From: a virus
IMG/VR virus record: IMGVR_UViG_3300042505_000668
Span: 1 to 32,732 of that record
Length of the DNA stretch: 32,732 nucleotides
Reading direction: 5' to 3' (one strand)
This document shows, one piece after another, positions 5,846-14,276 of this stretch. A program made the translations under genes and the position numbers. The notes beneath the pieces were generated by a model, which did no database searches, was not told the DNA's origin, and saw only the letters and a list, made by a program, of their open reading frames with translations. The number at the start of each line of letters is the position of its first letter. Within the stretch, counting starts at the first letter, position 1.

Positions 5846-7015
5846 TTAAAAAAACAAATTTGTACATAAAATAAATAAACTAAATAAATGTGTAATTCGG
5901 GCAATTTGTCCGTTAAGTTTATGATGTAAAAATCCCTCTATTGCTTTAGGTGCGTGTTGATAACCATTCCTATGATGCCAACTATCAGTACCACTTGGAC
6001 TTCTTAAAGTTTCAACACAAACTCCCATAACATCCTTACTTACTTTATGGTGCAAATGGTGTGTATAAAAATATTTATGTTTGCACGATTGCCAACTATC
6101 CGATTCATGAGCCATTAATAAAGCTAAATTTTCTGTTCTTGCACCATCTCCATGAGTTGAACCTATTAAATTATTAAAGTAAGTATAATATTTACGATGT
6201 GCTATATCAACATTAAAAGTTACATTTTCGCAATTTCTAAAATGCGTTTCTATTACTTGTGCTAAAAAGAAACCATGTGTATAATCGTGATTAGATGGAT
6301 TGTAAGTAACGTGTGTAGGTGCTATTTGCATAAGAATTTCAATAACATCTACATATAATTTTTTTGCTATTATAAAATTAGTATGCCACATTCCGTCAGT
6401 ATCTTGTGGTGTACCTGATGTAGTTTGTCTTTTCGGACTATCAATATGTAAAATGTCATTACCAATAATTAAATTTATTTGGTCAATTTCAAAACCTTTT
6501 ACTTTATTAAGTATTCCTTTTACGCCTTGAAGTACTCTTTGAACTGCTATTTGATTATTGTAAGACTCTCCAACTTCAAACGCACTACATAATTTACCAA
6601 TGTGAATATCTGCTGGGTCAATAACTAATAAATGAGCATCTTTTTTATCTTCGTAAACTATTTTATTGTATTTAGGCACATAATTTTTTAAATCTTCAAT
6701 TACTTCTTTAGCTAATGTTTCAAAACTAAATTCTTTCGGTGATTTGTATAGTGGATTTGTAACACGTACACTTTCGTTCTTTGTTTTTAACCATAACATT
6801 GGAGTACTTTCTGGACTTATTCCAACATTAGTACAAGCGTCTAAAATACCTTTGTTTTTTTCTTTGTATCTTTTTACATAAGTTCTTAATAAATCAACAT
6901 CAGATTTAGTTGATTTTGTTTTTAAAATAGTTTTGGCTATTTCGGTATCACTTTCAATACTTTGTATTAATTCAAATATTTCTGAATCGTAGTGTGACCA
7001 TTTTGAATTTGACAT
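5846..7015 (-). CDS. Calcineurin-like metallophosphoesterase (phage type)
   Basis: A 389-residue protein with the ordered motifs of a binuclear metallophosphoesterase: DIH (136-138), GND (185-187), SNHD (241-244), HGD (288-290) and HHLHH (319-323). The N-terminal 60 residues are helical and may form a helix-turn-helix. Such enzymes cleave phosphodiesters in DNA, RNA or nucleotides. Relatives in phages are often annotated as DNA repair exonucleases of the SbcD/Mre11 type, but no partner ATPase is present. It has its own promoter candidate (7034-7054) and lies between amidase and spanin. The last residues (LFSLFILCTNLFF) may be non-conserved. Confidence 0.75.
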   Translation of the reverse strand: MSNSKWSHYDSEIFELIQSIESDTEIAKTILKTKSTKSDVDLLRTYVKRYKEKNKGILDACTNVGISPESTPMLWLKTKNESVRVTNPLYKSPKEFSFETLAKEVIEDLKNYVPKYNKIVYEDKKDAHLLVIDPADIHIGKLCSAFEVGESYNNQIAVQRVLQGVKGILNKVKGFEIDQINLIIGNDILHIDSPKRQTTSGTPQDTDGMWHTNFIIAKKLYVDVIEILMQIAPTHVTYNPSNHDYTHGFFLAQVIETHFRNCENVTFNVDIAHRKYYTYFNNLIGSTHGDGARTENLALLMAHESDSWQSCKHKYFYTHHLHHKVSKDVMGVCVETLRSPSGTDSWHHRNGYQHAPKAIEGFLHHKLNGQIARITHLFSLFILCTNLFF

Positions 7016-7033
7016 AATTTTATATTTAGTAGG

Positions 7034-7054
7034 TTATTACAACAAAAGTAATAA
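7034..7054 (-). promoter_or_regulatory. Promoter element inside a perfect inverted repeat
   Basis: The minus strand contains TACTTTTG (7043-7050), matching TAnnTTTG, 28 bases before the metallophosphoesterase start. It lies within a perfect 7-bp inverted repeat TTATTAC...GTAATAA (7034-7040 and 7048-7054). This may be an operator over the promoter. In AT-rich DNA a chance match is possible. Confidence 0.4.
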
Positions 7055-7079
7055 AAAAAACCACATATAAAAAAAATAT

Positions 7080-7493
7080 TTAAAAATTAACTTCTTTTAA
7101 CCATTTCTTTACATCAAAACTCGGACACGCCTTATTTACTCCAAAATCCCTATGACCTTGTATAATAGCGTTAGGAAATTGTTTTTTAGCTTGTTTTATT
7201 AAGTATAAAAGACTTTCTTTTTGTTTTGGTGTTCTAGTGTCTTTTGGTTTTCCTTTTTCATCTATGCCACCAATATAACTAAAATGTATTGACTCACTAT
7301 TATAACCTTTTACGCCATTAGTAACTTGTTCGTATTTTGCCAATTCGTGAATAACTCCGTTAGCATCAATCAGTCTGTGATAACCTACCGACTTCCATTT
7401 AAGAGTATTTTTCCAATAGTCTAAAATAGATTGCTTTGTTGCAGTTGGTTGGGAAGCAGTACAATGAATAACTATGTAAGAAATTTTTCTCAT
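7080..7493 (-). CDS. Endolysin: N-acetylmuramoyl-L-alanine amidase (T7 lysozyme-like)
   Basis: A 137-residue amidase of the PGRP/amidase_2 fold, which cuts the bond between N-acetylmuramic acid and L-alanine in peptidoglycan. The zinc ligands can be assigned as His10 (VIHCTAS), His114 (QGHRDF) and Cys123 (KACPSF), with the conserved GYH at 37-39. The length is close to that of T7 lysozyme, with no cell-wall-binding domain and no signal peptide. Export would therefore need the holin encoded upstream. The gene starts one base after the GAF protein gene ends. Confidence 0.92.
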   Translation of the reverse strand: MRKISYIVIHCTASQPTATKQSILDYWKNTLKWKSVGYHRLIDANGVIHELAKYEQVTNGVKGYNSESIHFSYIGGIDEKGKPKDTRTPKQKESLLYLIKQAKKQFPNAIIQGHRDFGVNKACPSFDVKKWLKEVNF

Positions 7494-7494
7494 A

Positions 7495-8121
7495 TTATTT
7501 TAATAAACTACCTATTTCGTTACACATTCTTTTCATTTCGTTTATCTTTTGCCTTTTATTCTGATTGTTATTTTTTGGCACTTCATTTATATAATCAATT
7601 CCAATTAAAGCGAATATCTTACCATTTCTATAATAAGGCACAACAGACAAAGCGTTAATGCCTTGCAATTCTAACATTTGTTTAGTTCTTATATCGTCTA
7701 TTTCAGCCACGTTATCTATAAACATTTTGTATTCAATAACATCTTTTAACCATCTTGAATATAACGCAGTTGGTATATCTTGTAGTCTTTCTGCCTCACG
7801 ACTAACGCCAGTATTTACAACTTCATAATCACAACTCATTTTAGATTTGTGTGAACCATTGTAGTAAATATCCCCATTGTGAAACCTGAAAATATATGCT
7901 CTGTCTGCTTTGGTTTTAATCATTAAATCATTTAACGCATTTTCAATAATTACATCGTCATTTATAGAATTTAACACTATGTCGCTATTTAAAATCTTTA
8001 AATCCAATAACCTTTTAATTTCGCTTGAAAAAACATAGGTTAAAAAAGAAAAAAACAATATTAAAACAAGCCACCATTTAGACTTTATAAGTAATTCAAT
8101 TAGTTTTAGTAAATCAGACAT
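7495..8121 (-). CDS. Membrane-anchored GAF-domain protein
   Basis: A 208-residue protein. Residues about 14-32 form one membrane helix (WWLVLILFFSFLTYVF). After a short linker, residues 60-180 look like a GAF sensory domain, with ADRAYIFRFHNGDIYYNGSH and a later LSVVPYYRNGKIFALIGIDY strand pair. No kinase, cyclase or effector domain follows. It lies between the holin-like gene (8-base overlap) and the amidase, inside the lysis cassette. GAF domains bind small ligands or sense redox state, so a signal-gated lysis factor is one inference. Confidence 0.65.
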   Translation of the reverse strand: MSDLLKLIELLIKSKWWLVLILFFSFLTYVFSSEIKRLLDLKILNSDIVLNSINDDVIIENALNDLMIKTKADRAYIFRFHNGDIYYNGSHKSKMSCDYEVVNTGVSREAERLQDIPTALYSRWLKDVIEYKMFIDNVAEIDDIRTKQMLELQGINALSVVPYYRNGKIFALIGIDYINEVPKNNNQNKRQKINEMKRMCNEIGSLLK

Positions 8122-8311
8122 TTTTAACTTTCATTAAACGTTCAACAATGTTAGTTGCTCCCTCAATAGCTATGTATGATGTTGCAATAATTACCCAATC
8201 AGTTGAAGTAATAACGCCACCGAATAACCCAGCAGACGCTACTACAAAAACCGTTAATTTTCTGCTCACCCATTTTGATAAAAATAAGTCTATTTGTTCT
8301 TTTCTGCTCAT
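8114..8311 (-). CDS. Holin-like small membrane protein
   Basis: A 65-residue protein with two hydrophobic segments (about 18-35 and 38-54), a charged N-terminus MSRKEQ and a basic C-terminus KVKNV. Size, topology and position before the GAF protein and the amidase fit a class II holin, which opens the inner membrane to release the endolysin. The sequence matches no holin family I can name, so the call rests on context and topology. Confidence 0.6.
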   Translation of the reverse strand: MSRKEQIDLFLSKWVSRKLTVFVVASAGLFGGVITSTDWVIIATSYIAIEGATNIVERLMKVKNV

Positions 8312-9912
8312 TATATTTCTCTTAATTGTAATTTTTCAAACATTCTTTTACCTACCTCATCAATTGTGTAAGTATTATAATGTTGTCCGTCATTTGTACC
8401 CCAATCACTTGGTACAGTTACTATTTCAACGTTAGGGATATTCGCAGCTACATAATCTTGTGCAGCTTGAATTGTTGAGTTGTATAAATACCCAGGAGCA
8501 GTAATATCGGCAAGTCTCAAAATAGTAAACCTCATATCCGAGCCATACGAACTATACATACGTGTTACTCGTATAAATTCAATCAAATTAGTTTGATAAG
8601 CATTCGCCCAGGCTAAATTTCCTGAATCTGCTTCACCTTGTATCCATAGAAAATTGTTGAATTTTCTACCACTTCTATTCATCATTGTTAAATTCGCCCA
8701 ACAACCCGTTCCAACTAAAAATGGATTGAAGTTAACCGCTAAAGATTGACCACCAATAGCACGTTTTAACAAGTAATGTTGTTTATTGGTTTGCGATAAT
8801 TCGTAAGCATTTCTGAATTCTACACCCCAATTTCCTGTTGTATCTGTTGTCTGATTAACTCCGAAAATAGTATTTTGATAAGCAACCGCAGTATCATTCC
8901 AATATTTAGATTTTTCAATAGGAAAAGTAATACCTAAATAGGCATTTTCCGCTTGATTATTTCGACCTACTGCATTAGATTGACCTGATAAAACAAATGA
9001 ATCTTCCATTTCACCATAGTACAATTGCGTTTTAGTAACCCCTGATAAAGTTTTACCGCCCCAATTATTTAAAGAATTGTAGTTAACTCCATCTATTTCG
9101 ATATAATCTAATAAACCATCATAATCATAAGCATTAGTACTTGCCCATCTTCCTATATATCTGTAACTAATCGGACTAGCAGCCAAAACAGTTATTGATT
9201 TAAAGAATTGTCCGTTAATATTACAAGTTAACGTTGTTCCTGATTTAATGAATTGAAATTCGAACGAGCCATTTTTGTAAAAATTACGAATATCTTGAAT
9301 ACCTCCAGCTACAATTCCGAAATCATAATTTACACCACCCGTTGAGAAAAATATGTTTTGATTTTGAAAGTACAATCCATTTCCTGTTGCACCTGCTAAA
9401 ATCATAAATCTTTTTTCCGAGCCTTTTCTATCAATTCTGAATTTTACATTCCAATCATTTGCAGTAGTTTGAGTAGTTCCGAAATCAATACTATTTAAAT
9501 TGGTGTTAAAAAGTAAGCCATATTTCACAACATAAGGTGTTGTTTCGTATGTTAAAATATTACTTCCTGAAGTAGCAGTAACCACGCAAGTAATTGGCAA
9601 TCCCTCATCTGTTATTAAAGGTACATAAGTGTTTGTAGTTGCTCCCGAAATATTGCTTGAATTTCTTTTCCATTGATAAGAAATAGTTGCAGTTTCATTA
9701 TACAAACCATCTGTAACAATTATACCACTACCACCAACAAGATAATCACCATAAGTAACAGGTGCTGAAATCATAGTAAATATAGTACCTACAATATTAG
9801 TATCACCTGCCCAACTATTAGCGTGAACAGCACCCCAACTAATATTATTGTTAACTGCTCCTTGTCCCCAACCTATATCATTATTTTTCGCTCCTTGTCC
9901 CCAATCGCTCAT
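8311..9912 (-). CDS. Tail fibre/spike with SGNH carbohydrate esterase domain
   Basis: A 533-residue protein. Residues 1-40 hold a repeated tryptophan-glycine motif (WGQGA at 4-8 and 15-19, WGAV at 27-30) like the N-termini of Bacteroidota phage fibres, probably the attachment part. Residues 50-130 resemble an Ig-like domain, and 135-280 a laminin-G/concanavalin-like domain. The C-terminal part is a sialate O-acetylesterase/CE6-type SGNH hydrolase: SGQSN (309-313, nucleophile Ser312), QGEAD (425-429), and DGQH (508-511, catalytic Asp and His). It probably removes acetyl groups from host surface polysaccharide during adsorption. Confidence 0.8.
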   Translation of the reverse strand: MSDWGQGAKNNDIGWGQGAVNNNISWGAVHANSWAGDTNIVGTIFTMISAPVTYGDYLVGGSGIIVTDGLYNETATISYQWKRNSSNISGATTNTYVPLITDEGLPITCVVTATSGSNILTYETTPYVVKYGLLFNTNLNSIDFGTTQTTANDWNVKFRIDRKGSEKRFMILAGATGNGLYFQNQNIFFSTGGVNYDFGIVAGGIQDIRNFYKNGSFEFQFIKSGTTLTCNINGQFFKSITVLAASPISYRYIGRWASTNAYDYDGLLDYIEIDGVNYNSLNNWGGKTLSGVTKTQLYYGEMEDSFVLSGQSNAVGRNNQAENAYLGITFPIEKSKYWNDTAVAYQNTIFGVNQTTDTTGNWGVEFRNAYELSQTNKQHYLLKRAIGGQSLAVNFNPFLVGTGCWANLTMMNRSGRKFNNFLWIQGEADSGNLAWANAYQTNLIEFIRVTRMYSSYGSDMRFTILRLADITAPGYLYNSTIQAAQDYVAANIPNVEIVTVPSDWGTNDGQHYNTYTIDEVGKRMFEKLQLREI

Positions 9913-10006
9913 TTTGTACTTTTTTTAATTGTTCAACTTTAGCTAAATATAAATTTAACTTTTTAAAATTCTCTATTTTCGGTTTATTATATTTGCCAGC
10001 CACCAT
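9881..10006 (-). CDS. Possible small basic protein (41 aa) overlapping both neighbours
   Basis: An ATG at 10006 opens 41 codons (MVAGKYNKPKIENFKKLNLY, then a basic helix) ending in TAA at 9881. It overlaps the connector gene by 20 bases and the fibre start by 32 bases, covering the otherwise empty gap 9913-9986. The lysine-rich helical composition is typical of real short proteins in this genome. It is not conserved in any way I can show. Confidence 0.4.
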   Translation of the reverse strand: MVAGKYNKPKIENFKKLNLYLAKVEQLKKVQNERLGTRSEK

Positions 10007-10496
10007 AAAAATTGTTTGTATCAGGACTTACATCTTCATTTGAATTACTATTGTATTCAGGATATGTACTTTGATTAAAACACATAAAATCAATAAATCT
10101 TTGAGTATAGCTTTCTGCAATATCCCTTTCTTTTTCAACTAAATAATCTACTTCTGCTTTATCTACGTTTGTAGCACTTTCAGAACTATGTTTAAATAAT
10201 CCTTTATTACTTAAAGTATACGCTGCAAAAGGTAAATAGTAAACCATTGCCCAATGTACTAACATAGGCTTAATGTAAGTCACTAAAAGACTTTTATAAT
10301 CTAAAAATTCAGGTTCATTTATATCGTCGCTTAAAATCAAATCTTGTAACTTTTTATATAATTGCGAACCTAAATAATTTTGTATTGTAATGTCTTGACT
10401 AATTTTGATGTACTCGATAAAATCATCAGCATCTAAATTGCCATTTGCTATTGTAAATTTCTTTACGTCTTCTGTTGATATAAGTAATGCGTACAT
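9987..10496 (-). CDS. Head-tail connector protein (DUF6712-like)
   Basis: A 169-residue helical protein. The N-terminal region (STEDVKKFTIANGNLDADDF) and the central YIKPMLVHWAMVYYLPFAAY resemble small connector or adaptor proteins found just after the portal in Bacteroidota phages. It follows the portal gene by seven bases. The expected role is as a ring below the portal joining head to tail. The assignment rests on resemblance and position. Confidence 0.55.
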   Translation of the reverse strand: MYALLISTEDVKKFTIANGNLDADDFIEYIKISQDITIQNYLGSQLYKKLQDLILSDDINEPEFLDYKSLLVTYIKPMLVHWAMVYYLPFAAYTLSNKGLFKHSSESATNVDKAEVDYLVEKERDIAESYTQRFIDFMCFNQSTYPEYNSNSNEDVSPDTNNFYGGWQI

Positions 10497-10503
10497 AATT
10501 TAA

Positions 10504-12303
10504 TTATTTTATATAAGCTCCTCTTGTAGGAGTGTCTATTGGTCTTGTAGAAACTAAAGATTCATTTTTAATAACGTATCCATATTGTTCTGCTTTACGA
10601 CTTGCAATTTGTTTAGCTTTTGGTGAATTAACATCAATATTAACTCCTTCAAAACTTGCGTAAACTTGCTTATTCCATCTATGATGGCAGAATTTTCCGC
10701 CTTTCCATAACCATACGTTTACTAAAGGACTTCCATTAGGTCCTAAACCTTTTTTCTCACCATCTGCATTAACTCTAACCTCGTTTACTTCTTTGTTTGA
10801 CATTGCTATAATATCTTCTTTTCTGTAAATCTTTTTAGCGTCAATCATTTTTTGGCAAAACTTTCTACTTTTTGAAGTTGTTTCACCTGCGTAAACATAT
10901 CGAGTTATAAAACGAACTCCGTCAATAGTTTCATCTTGTTGGCTTTTTGCGTTTCCTCTTGCAGTACCGGTACTTACTAAATTGATTATTTTAGATAATA
11001 AACTTTGATTTGATTCTTTAGATAACAATTCATTTTCTGCATCGTCATTATCGTAATCAACTTCACTTTCATCAATTAAAAGCCATTTATCATTAGGTGT
11101 TTCACCTAAAGAAATTAAAGCATCTGCAACTGAATCATCTGAACTATTTTCACTTAAACAACAAGTATGCGCTGAAAGTTGCGTTCCTGTTTCTTCTGCA
11201 ACTTGTTCAGAAGTTTGTGCATTTTCTAAATCGGTAAACTCTAAAGGTTGAATAGTTTTAAAGTATAATTTCAACTTGATATTATTAACCGCTAAAATAG
11301 TATCTAACGCTTCAATGATTTCAATCTGATAAGGTTTTATTACTAAATTATCATAAAGTAAAGTAGCAGTTTTAATTTCGTCTGCATTGTTTGAAAATCC
11401 ACCACCTGAATCACGAACTCCTAAAAGCATCGGACTTGTAACTCTATGTCCTACAACTAATTTTTCAAAACATTCTTTAGCCAAATACTCATAATGTTGC
11501 GGTGCATCATTTAATGGTATATCAGTTACTTCAGTTGCATTTTCTTTGCTACTATTAAAAGATACGATTACCTTTTGACCTTTTGCACCTGTTAATTTAC
11601 GTTTTACATCTGCAGAAATTTCTTCTCTTTTTTCTTCGGGTGGTATATTGTTATTAAAGTTTACTACTTTAGTACCACTAAAACCATTCATTACATCGTT
11701 AATCAAATAATCAGAAATTTCTTCTTCTAACTTTGCATAAGGTAACGCACCGCTATAATCAATCGGTGTATAATAATGGTAACCGCTTACATAAGGTCTT
11801 ACAACATAAAGTTCAACTTCTTTTTTATTTCCAAAACCAAACGCAGGTATTCTTTTTAATTCATCACTCGGTTTTTTATTCGCCCAATCAGGATGATAAT
11901 ACCACGCTTCTATTTCGCCTTTATCGTTGCATTTTTCAGCACGTAAAGTATGTATAGGAAAATGTTCAATAAATTTTACTTCGCCCTTTTCATAAACAAC
12001 TTGCATAGCTGCCATTCCTAAAAGTTTTCGCTCTAAAGCAACTTTCTTTAATGCGTTTGGTTTTATAATAGAAATCATTTTAGCATACTCATCAGGCTTT
12101 TTATTAGCGTCTAATGCTGATACACCTTTTCCGTAAATCATATTACTACACCCCGTAATAATAGCGTTGTTTGTGGTGCTATATAAATACCTGTCAATTA
12201 AAAACTGAAAGTAGTTATTATCTGCTCCATATTCCACAAAATCACCTTTTTTACTTTCGTTAATTTGCGGACTTGTATAAGCACTTAAATTTAATACATA
12301 CAT
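10504..12303 (-). CDS. Portal protein with extra C-terminal domain
   Basis: A 599-residue protein. Residues 1-360 resemble portal proteins of Bacteroidota phages: an acidic-aromatic N-terminus, ITGCSNMIYGKG at 49-60, VGHRVTSPMLLGVRDSGGGF at 284-303, and a long clip/stem region. The portal forms the dodecameric DNA channel at one capsid vertex. Residues 365-460 are a low-complexity linker. Residues 462-560 (FITRYVYAGETTSKSRKFCQ, LWKGGKFCHHRW) form a separate domain resembling a minor head/MuF-like module. This explains the large size. It lies far from the terminase, after the capsid and tube genes. Confidence 0.75.
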   Translation of the reverse strand: MYVLNLSAYTSPQINESKKGDFVEYGADNNYFQFLIDRYLYSTTNNAIITGCSNMIYGKGVSALDANKKPDEYAKMISIIKPNALKKVALERKLLGMAAMQVVYEKGEVKFIEHFPIHTLRAEKCNDKGEIEAWYYHPDWANKKPSDELKRIPAFGFGNKKEVELYVVRPYVSGYHYYTPIDYSGALPYAKLEEEISDYLINDVMNGFSGTKVVNFNNNIPPEEKREEISADVKRKLTGAKGQKVIVSFNSSKENATEVTDIPLNDAPQHYEYLAKECFEKLVVGHRVTSPMLLGVRDSGGGFSNNADEIKTATLLYDNLVIKPYQIEIIEALDTILAVNNIKLKLYFKTIQPLEFTDLENAQTSEQVAEETGTQLSAHTCCLSENSSDDSVADALISLGETPNDKWLLIDESEVDYDNDDAENELLSKESNQSLLSKIINLVSTGTARGNAKSQQDETIDGVRFITRYVYAGETTSKSRKFCQKMIDAKKIYRKEDIIAMSNKEVNEVRVNADGEKKGLGPNGSPLVNVWLWKGGKFCHHRWNKQVYASFEGVNIDVNSPKAKQIASRKAEQYGYVIKNESLVSTRPIDTPTRGAYIK

Positions 12304-12305
12304 AA

Positions 12306-12635
12306 TTATTCAAATATTTTATATTCGTTTGTTGTTACGTGTTCAACGTAAGCATCTTTGTTTATACTATACGTGTCTAATGTTTGATTAGTACAAAATA
12401 TCTTATCCCTATAAACGACATTTGTACCATCCTTAATTGTCAAAGTATAATATTTACTTTCTTTAATTGGAAAAATAACAGAAGTAGTAACAAAATATTT
12501 ATCAATTGAAAAAACAGCATCAATTTCAGTTTCAATATTAGTTTCTTCATCACGCAAAACAATAGTATCCGCACTACTACCATATATAATAGCGTTTAAT
12601 GTTTGTGCGGTTGCTTGCTCTTTTAAAATAATCAT
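12306..12635 (-). CDS. Hypothetical structural protein (109 aa)
   Basis: A 109-residue beta-rich protein starting MIILKEQATAQTLNAIIYGS. It is the first gene after the late motif at 12644-12677, and the portal gene starts two bases after it. Position suggests a head-closure, decoration or chaperone role. No motif confirms this. Confidence 0.6.
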   Translation of the reverse strand: MIILKEQATAQTLNAIIYGSSADTIVLRDEETNIETEIDAVFSIDKYFVTTSVIFPIKESKYYTLTIKDGTNVVYRDKIFCTNQTLDTYSINKDAYVEHVTTNEYKIFE

Positions 12636-12643
12636 ATTACTTA

Positions 12644-12677
12644 TTTATTTAAAAACAAGAATTTAACATTTTTGTTA
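12644..12677 (-). promoter_or_regulatory. Late-gene bipartite motif, copy 1
   Basis: The minus strand reads CTTGTTTTTAAATAAA (12644-12659), with a TAACAAAA box whose C lies at 12674, 15 bases further upstream. The ATG of the 109-residue gene is 8 bases downstream. The same block occurs at 14836, 16033 and 23305. A phage-specific late promoter or a conserved 5' leader is inferred. Confidence 0.6.
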
Positions 12678-12682
12678 AAATA

Positions 12683-12715
12683 AAAAAGGAGCAATCAATT
12701 AAGATGCTCCTTTTT
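12683..12715 (-). terminator. Intrinsic terminator after the tail-tube gene
   Basis: AAAAAGGAGCA and TGCTCCTTTTT form a perfect 11-bp stem around an 11-base loop. The minus strand continues with T6. It ends the transcript of the gene at 12736-13263 and lies directly before late motif copy 1. The symmetric A/T flanks make it potentially bidirectional. Confidence 0.85.
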
Positions 12716-12735
12716 AAATTCAAAACTATGAAAAA

Positions 12736-13263
12736 TTAAGAACCTGAAACCACTGTAAATCCTGCAGCCGTTAAAGTGTCACCAATAAAGTTAGCAGGTG
12801 CTTGTTCTTGACCTGTAAGCGTTAATGTATAACCGCTTAAATCACCCATTGCACCACCTGTAACAATTGTACCACCCGTAACCTCGCATCCGTGTTTTAA
12901 ACCTGCATAAAAGAAATTTCCGTTGTTATCTTCTACGATAACCTGACTTCTTCCAAACGCCATCAACTTTAATTCTTTATGGTCTTTAACAGTTAACTTT
13001 TTAAAAGTTAATTCTAAAACTTGTTCGTAAAACGTAGTTCCGTTTTCTCTTGAACTATTAATGTTTTGAGTAAAGGTAGACGCACCTTTTAACTCATATT
13101 TGTAAGCAGTTGGAGTACCTGCTACCGCATCGATAACATCCGTATTTGTTACATCGTAAGTGTATCCTGTTGCATCGCCATAATTAACGAAGTAAACGTT
13201 TTTTAAACCACCTACTGAATCCTTACAAACTTCTAATCTTCCTAATGATAAATCACAAGACAT
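12736..13263 (-). CDS. Probable major tail tube protein
   Basis: A 175-residue beta-rich protein beginning MSCDLSLGRLEVCKDSVGGL, followed by KNVYFVNYGD. It contains GTTFYEQVLELTFKKLTVKD and ends in a run of strands (GYTLTLTGQEQAPA). This layout resembles tail tube proteins of Bacteroidota siphoviruses. Terminators on both sides isolate it as its own unit, as expected for an abundant structural protein. Distance from the other tail genes is unusual, so a capsid decoration protein is the main alternative. Confidence 0.5.
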   Translation of the reverse strand: MSCDLSLGRLEVCKDSVGGLKNVYFVNYGDATGYTYDVTNTDVIDAVAGTPTAYKYELKGASTFTQNINSSRENGTTFYEQVLELTFKKLTVKDHKELKLMAFGRSQVIVEDNNGNFFYAGLKHGCEVTGGTIVTGGAMGDLSGYTLTLTGQEQAPANFIGDTLTAAGFTVVSGS

Positions 13264-13281
13264 AATGTTTATTTTTTATAA

Positions 13282-13312
13282 AAAAAGGCGGTGTTTATTG
13301 CACCACCTTTTT
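13282..13312 (-). terminator. Intrinsic terminator after the major capsid gene
   Basis: On the minus strand AAAAAGGTGGTG and CACCGCCTTTTT pair around a 7-base loop, with one U-G wobble and a T7 tract. Read on the plus strand the same position would be an A-C mismatch, so the hairpin is built for minus-strand RNA. It lies just after the capsid gene stop. Confidence 0.85.
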
Positions 13313-13330
13313 AAGTTAATATTTAATTAA

Positions 13331-14263
13331 TTACGCTGGAGTATATAATACGATTTCTGAACCGATACCATATTGAACCGCTGCAGTAAATCTCATAATT
13401 ACATTTACTGTTTGTGCTCCTGTAACTTCTGCTTGGTCAATTACTCTCACTTCGTTTTGGTCTGATAATAAACCTGTACCAAAATATAAGTTTGATTTTT
13501 GAGCAGCCATCATATAGTTAGAAGCTAATCCGTTTGCAACAAATAATTTAACACCATCAAAAGATAATGAACCATTGTTAAACCATTGTGTACCCATTGC
13601 GTTAGTTCCGTTGGCTCCTAAACCTGAAGCTCCGAAACCGCCCAAAGCACGAACATAAGCACGAGCAACATTTTGAGAAACATAGATATATAAATCTTCT
13701 TTTCCGTAAAGTGCAGCAGGAATAGCATCAACTACTTTTCCTAATTCTGTGATAACATTTGCAGCAGTAACAGTTGTACCTACCACATCAACAACAGTTG
13801 CATCAGCAGTAGCTAAAGGAACGAATCCGTCAAATTCACCTGCGTTTGCAGTTGCACCTCTCCAGATGTTAGTTTCCATTTTTTCAGCTACTTTAGCAGC
13901 AACGTGTCCGATTAAGAAATCAGCAAATGATTTTGGTAAAGTGTCAAAAGCAGACATTCCCATTTCAATTGATTGCCAAGTTGAACGGAAATCTTTTTTA
14001 CATAATTCAAGGTTAACTTGAAACTCCTCAGGAGTGATTACTCTTTCTGTAATTGTTACAGTTGAAGTTGGGTCAAAAGCACAAGTAGCATTTTTTACAA
14101 TTGCATCCGTAGCAATTCTATTGATAACTGATTTATACTTTACGTTTGGCATTACTTCGATACCACCATTTTCAATAGTAGTAGCCGATAATAATGCAGC
14201 AGATATGTATTTCTTTGAAAACTCACCTGCATAGGTTGTTGTGATACTTGTTGTAGTAGCCAT
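13331..14263 (-). CDS. Major capsid protein
   Basis: A 310-residue protein, the size of HK97-fold capsid subunits. It lies right after the scaffold-like gene and before a strong terminator. Features include CKKDFRSTWQSIEMGMSAFD, an Ala-rich helix ADFLIGHVAAKVAEKMETNI like the spine helix, and the C-terminal AAVQYGIGSEIVLY. The base composition is richer in GC than its neighbours, as is common for highly expressed capsid genes. It would assemble the icosahedral head on the scaffold. The family is inferred from position and overall pattern rather than from a diagnostic motif. Confidence 0.75.
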   Translation of the reverse strand: MATTTSITTTYAGEFSKKYISAALLSATTIENGGIEVMPNVKYKSVINRIATDAIVKNATCAFDPTSTVTITERVITPEEFQVNLELCKKDFRSTWQSIEMGMSAFDTLPKSFADFLIGHVAAKVAEKMETNIWRGATANAGEFDGFVPLATADATVVDVVGTTVTAANVITELGKVVDAIPAALYGKEDLYIYVSQNVARAYVRALGGFGASGLGANGTNAMGTQWFNNGSLSFDGVKLFVANGLASNYMMAAQKSNLYFGTGLLSDQNEVRVIDQAEVTGAQTVNVIMRFTAAVQYGIGSEIVLYTPA

Positions 14264-14276
14264 TTTTTTTATTTAA

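Noticed and set aside
8311-9912. Diversity-generating retroelement target in the fibre gene
   Set aside because: No reverse transcriptase or template repeat was seen anywhere in the window.
13749-14234. Two open frames on the plus strand inside the capsid gene
   Set aside because: They are antisense to a well-supported capsid gene, with low-complexity Ser/Ala/Thr products and no plausible start context.
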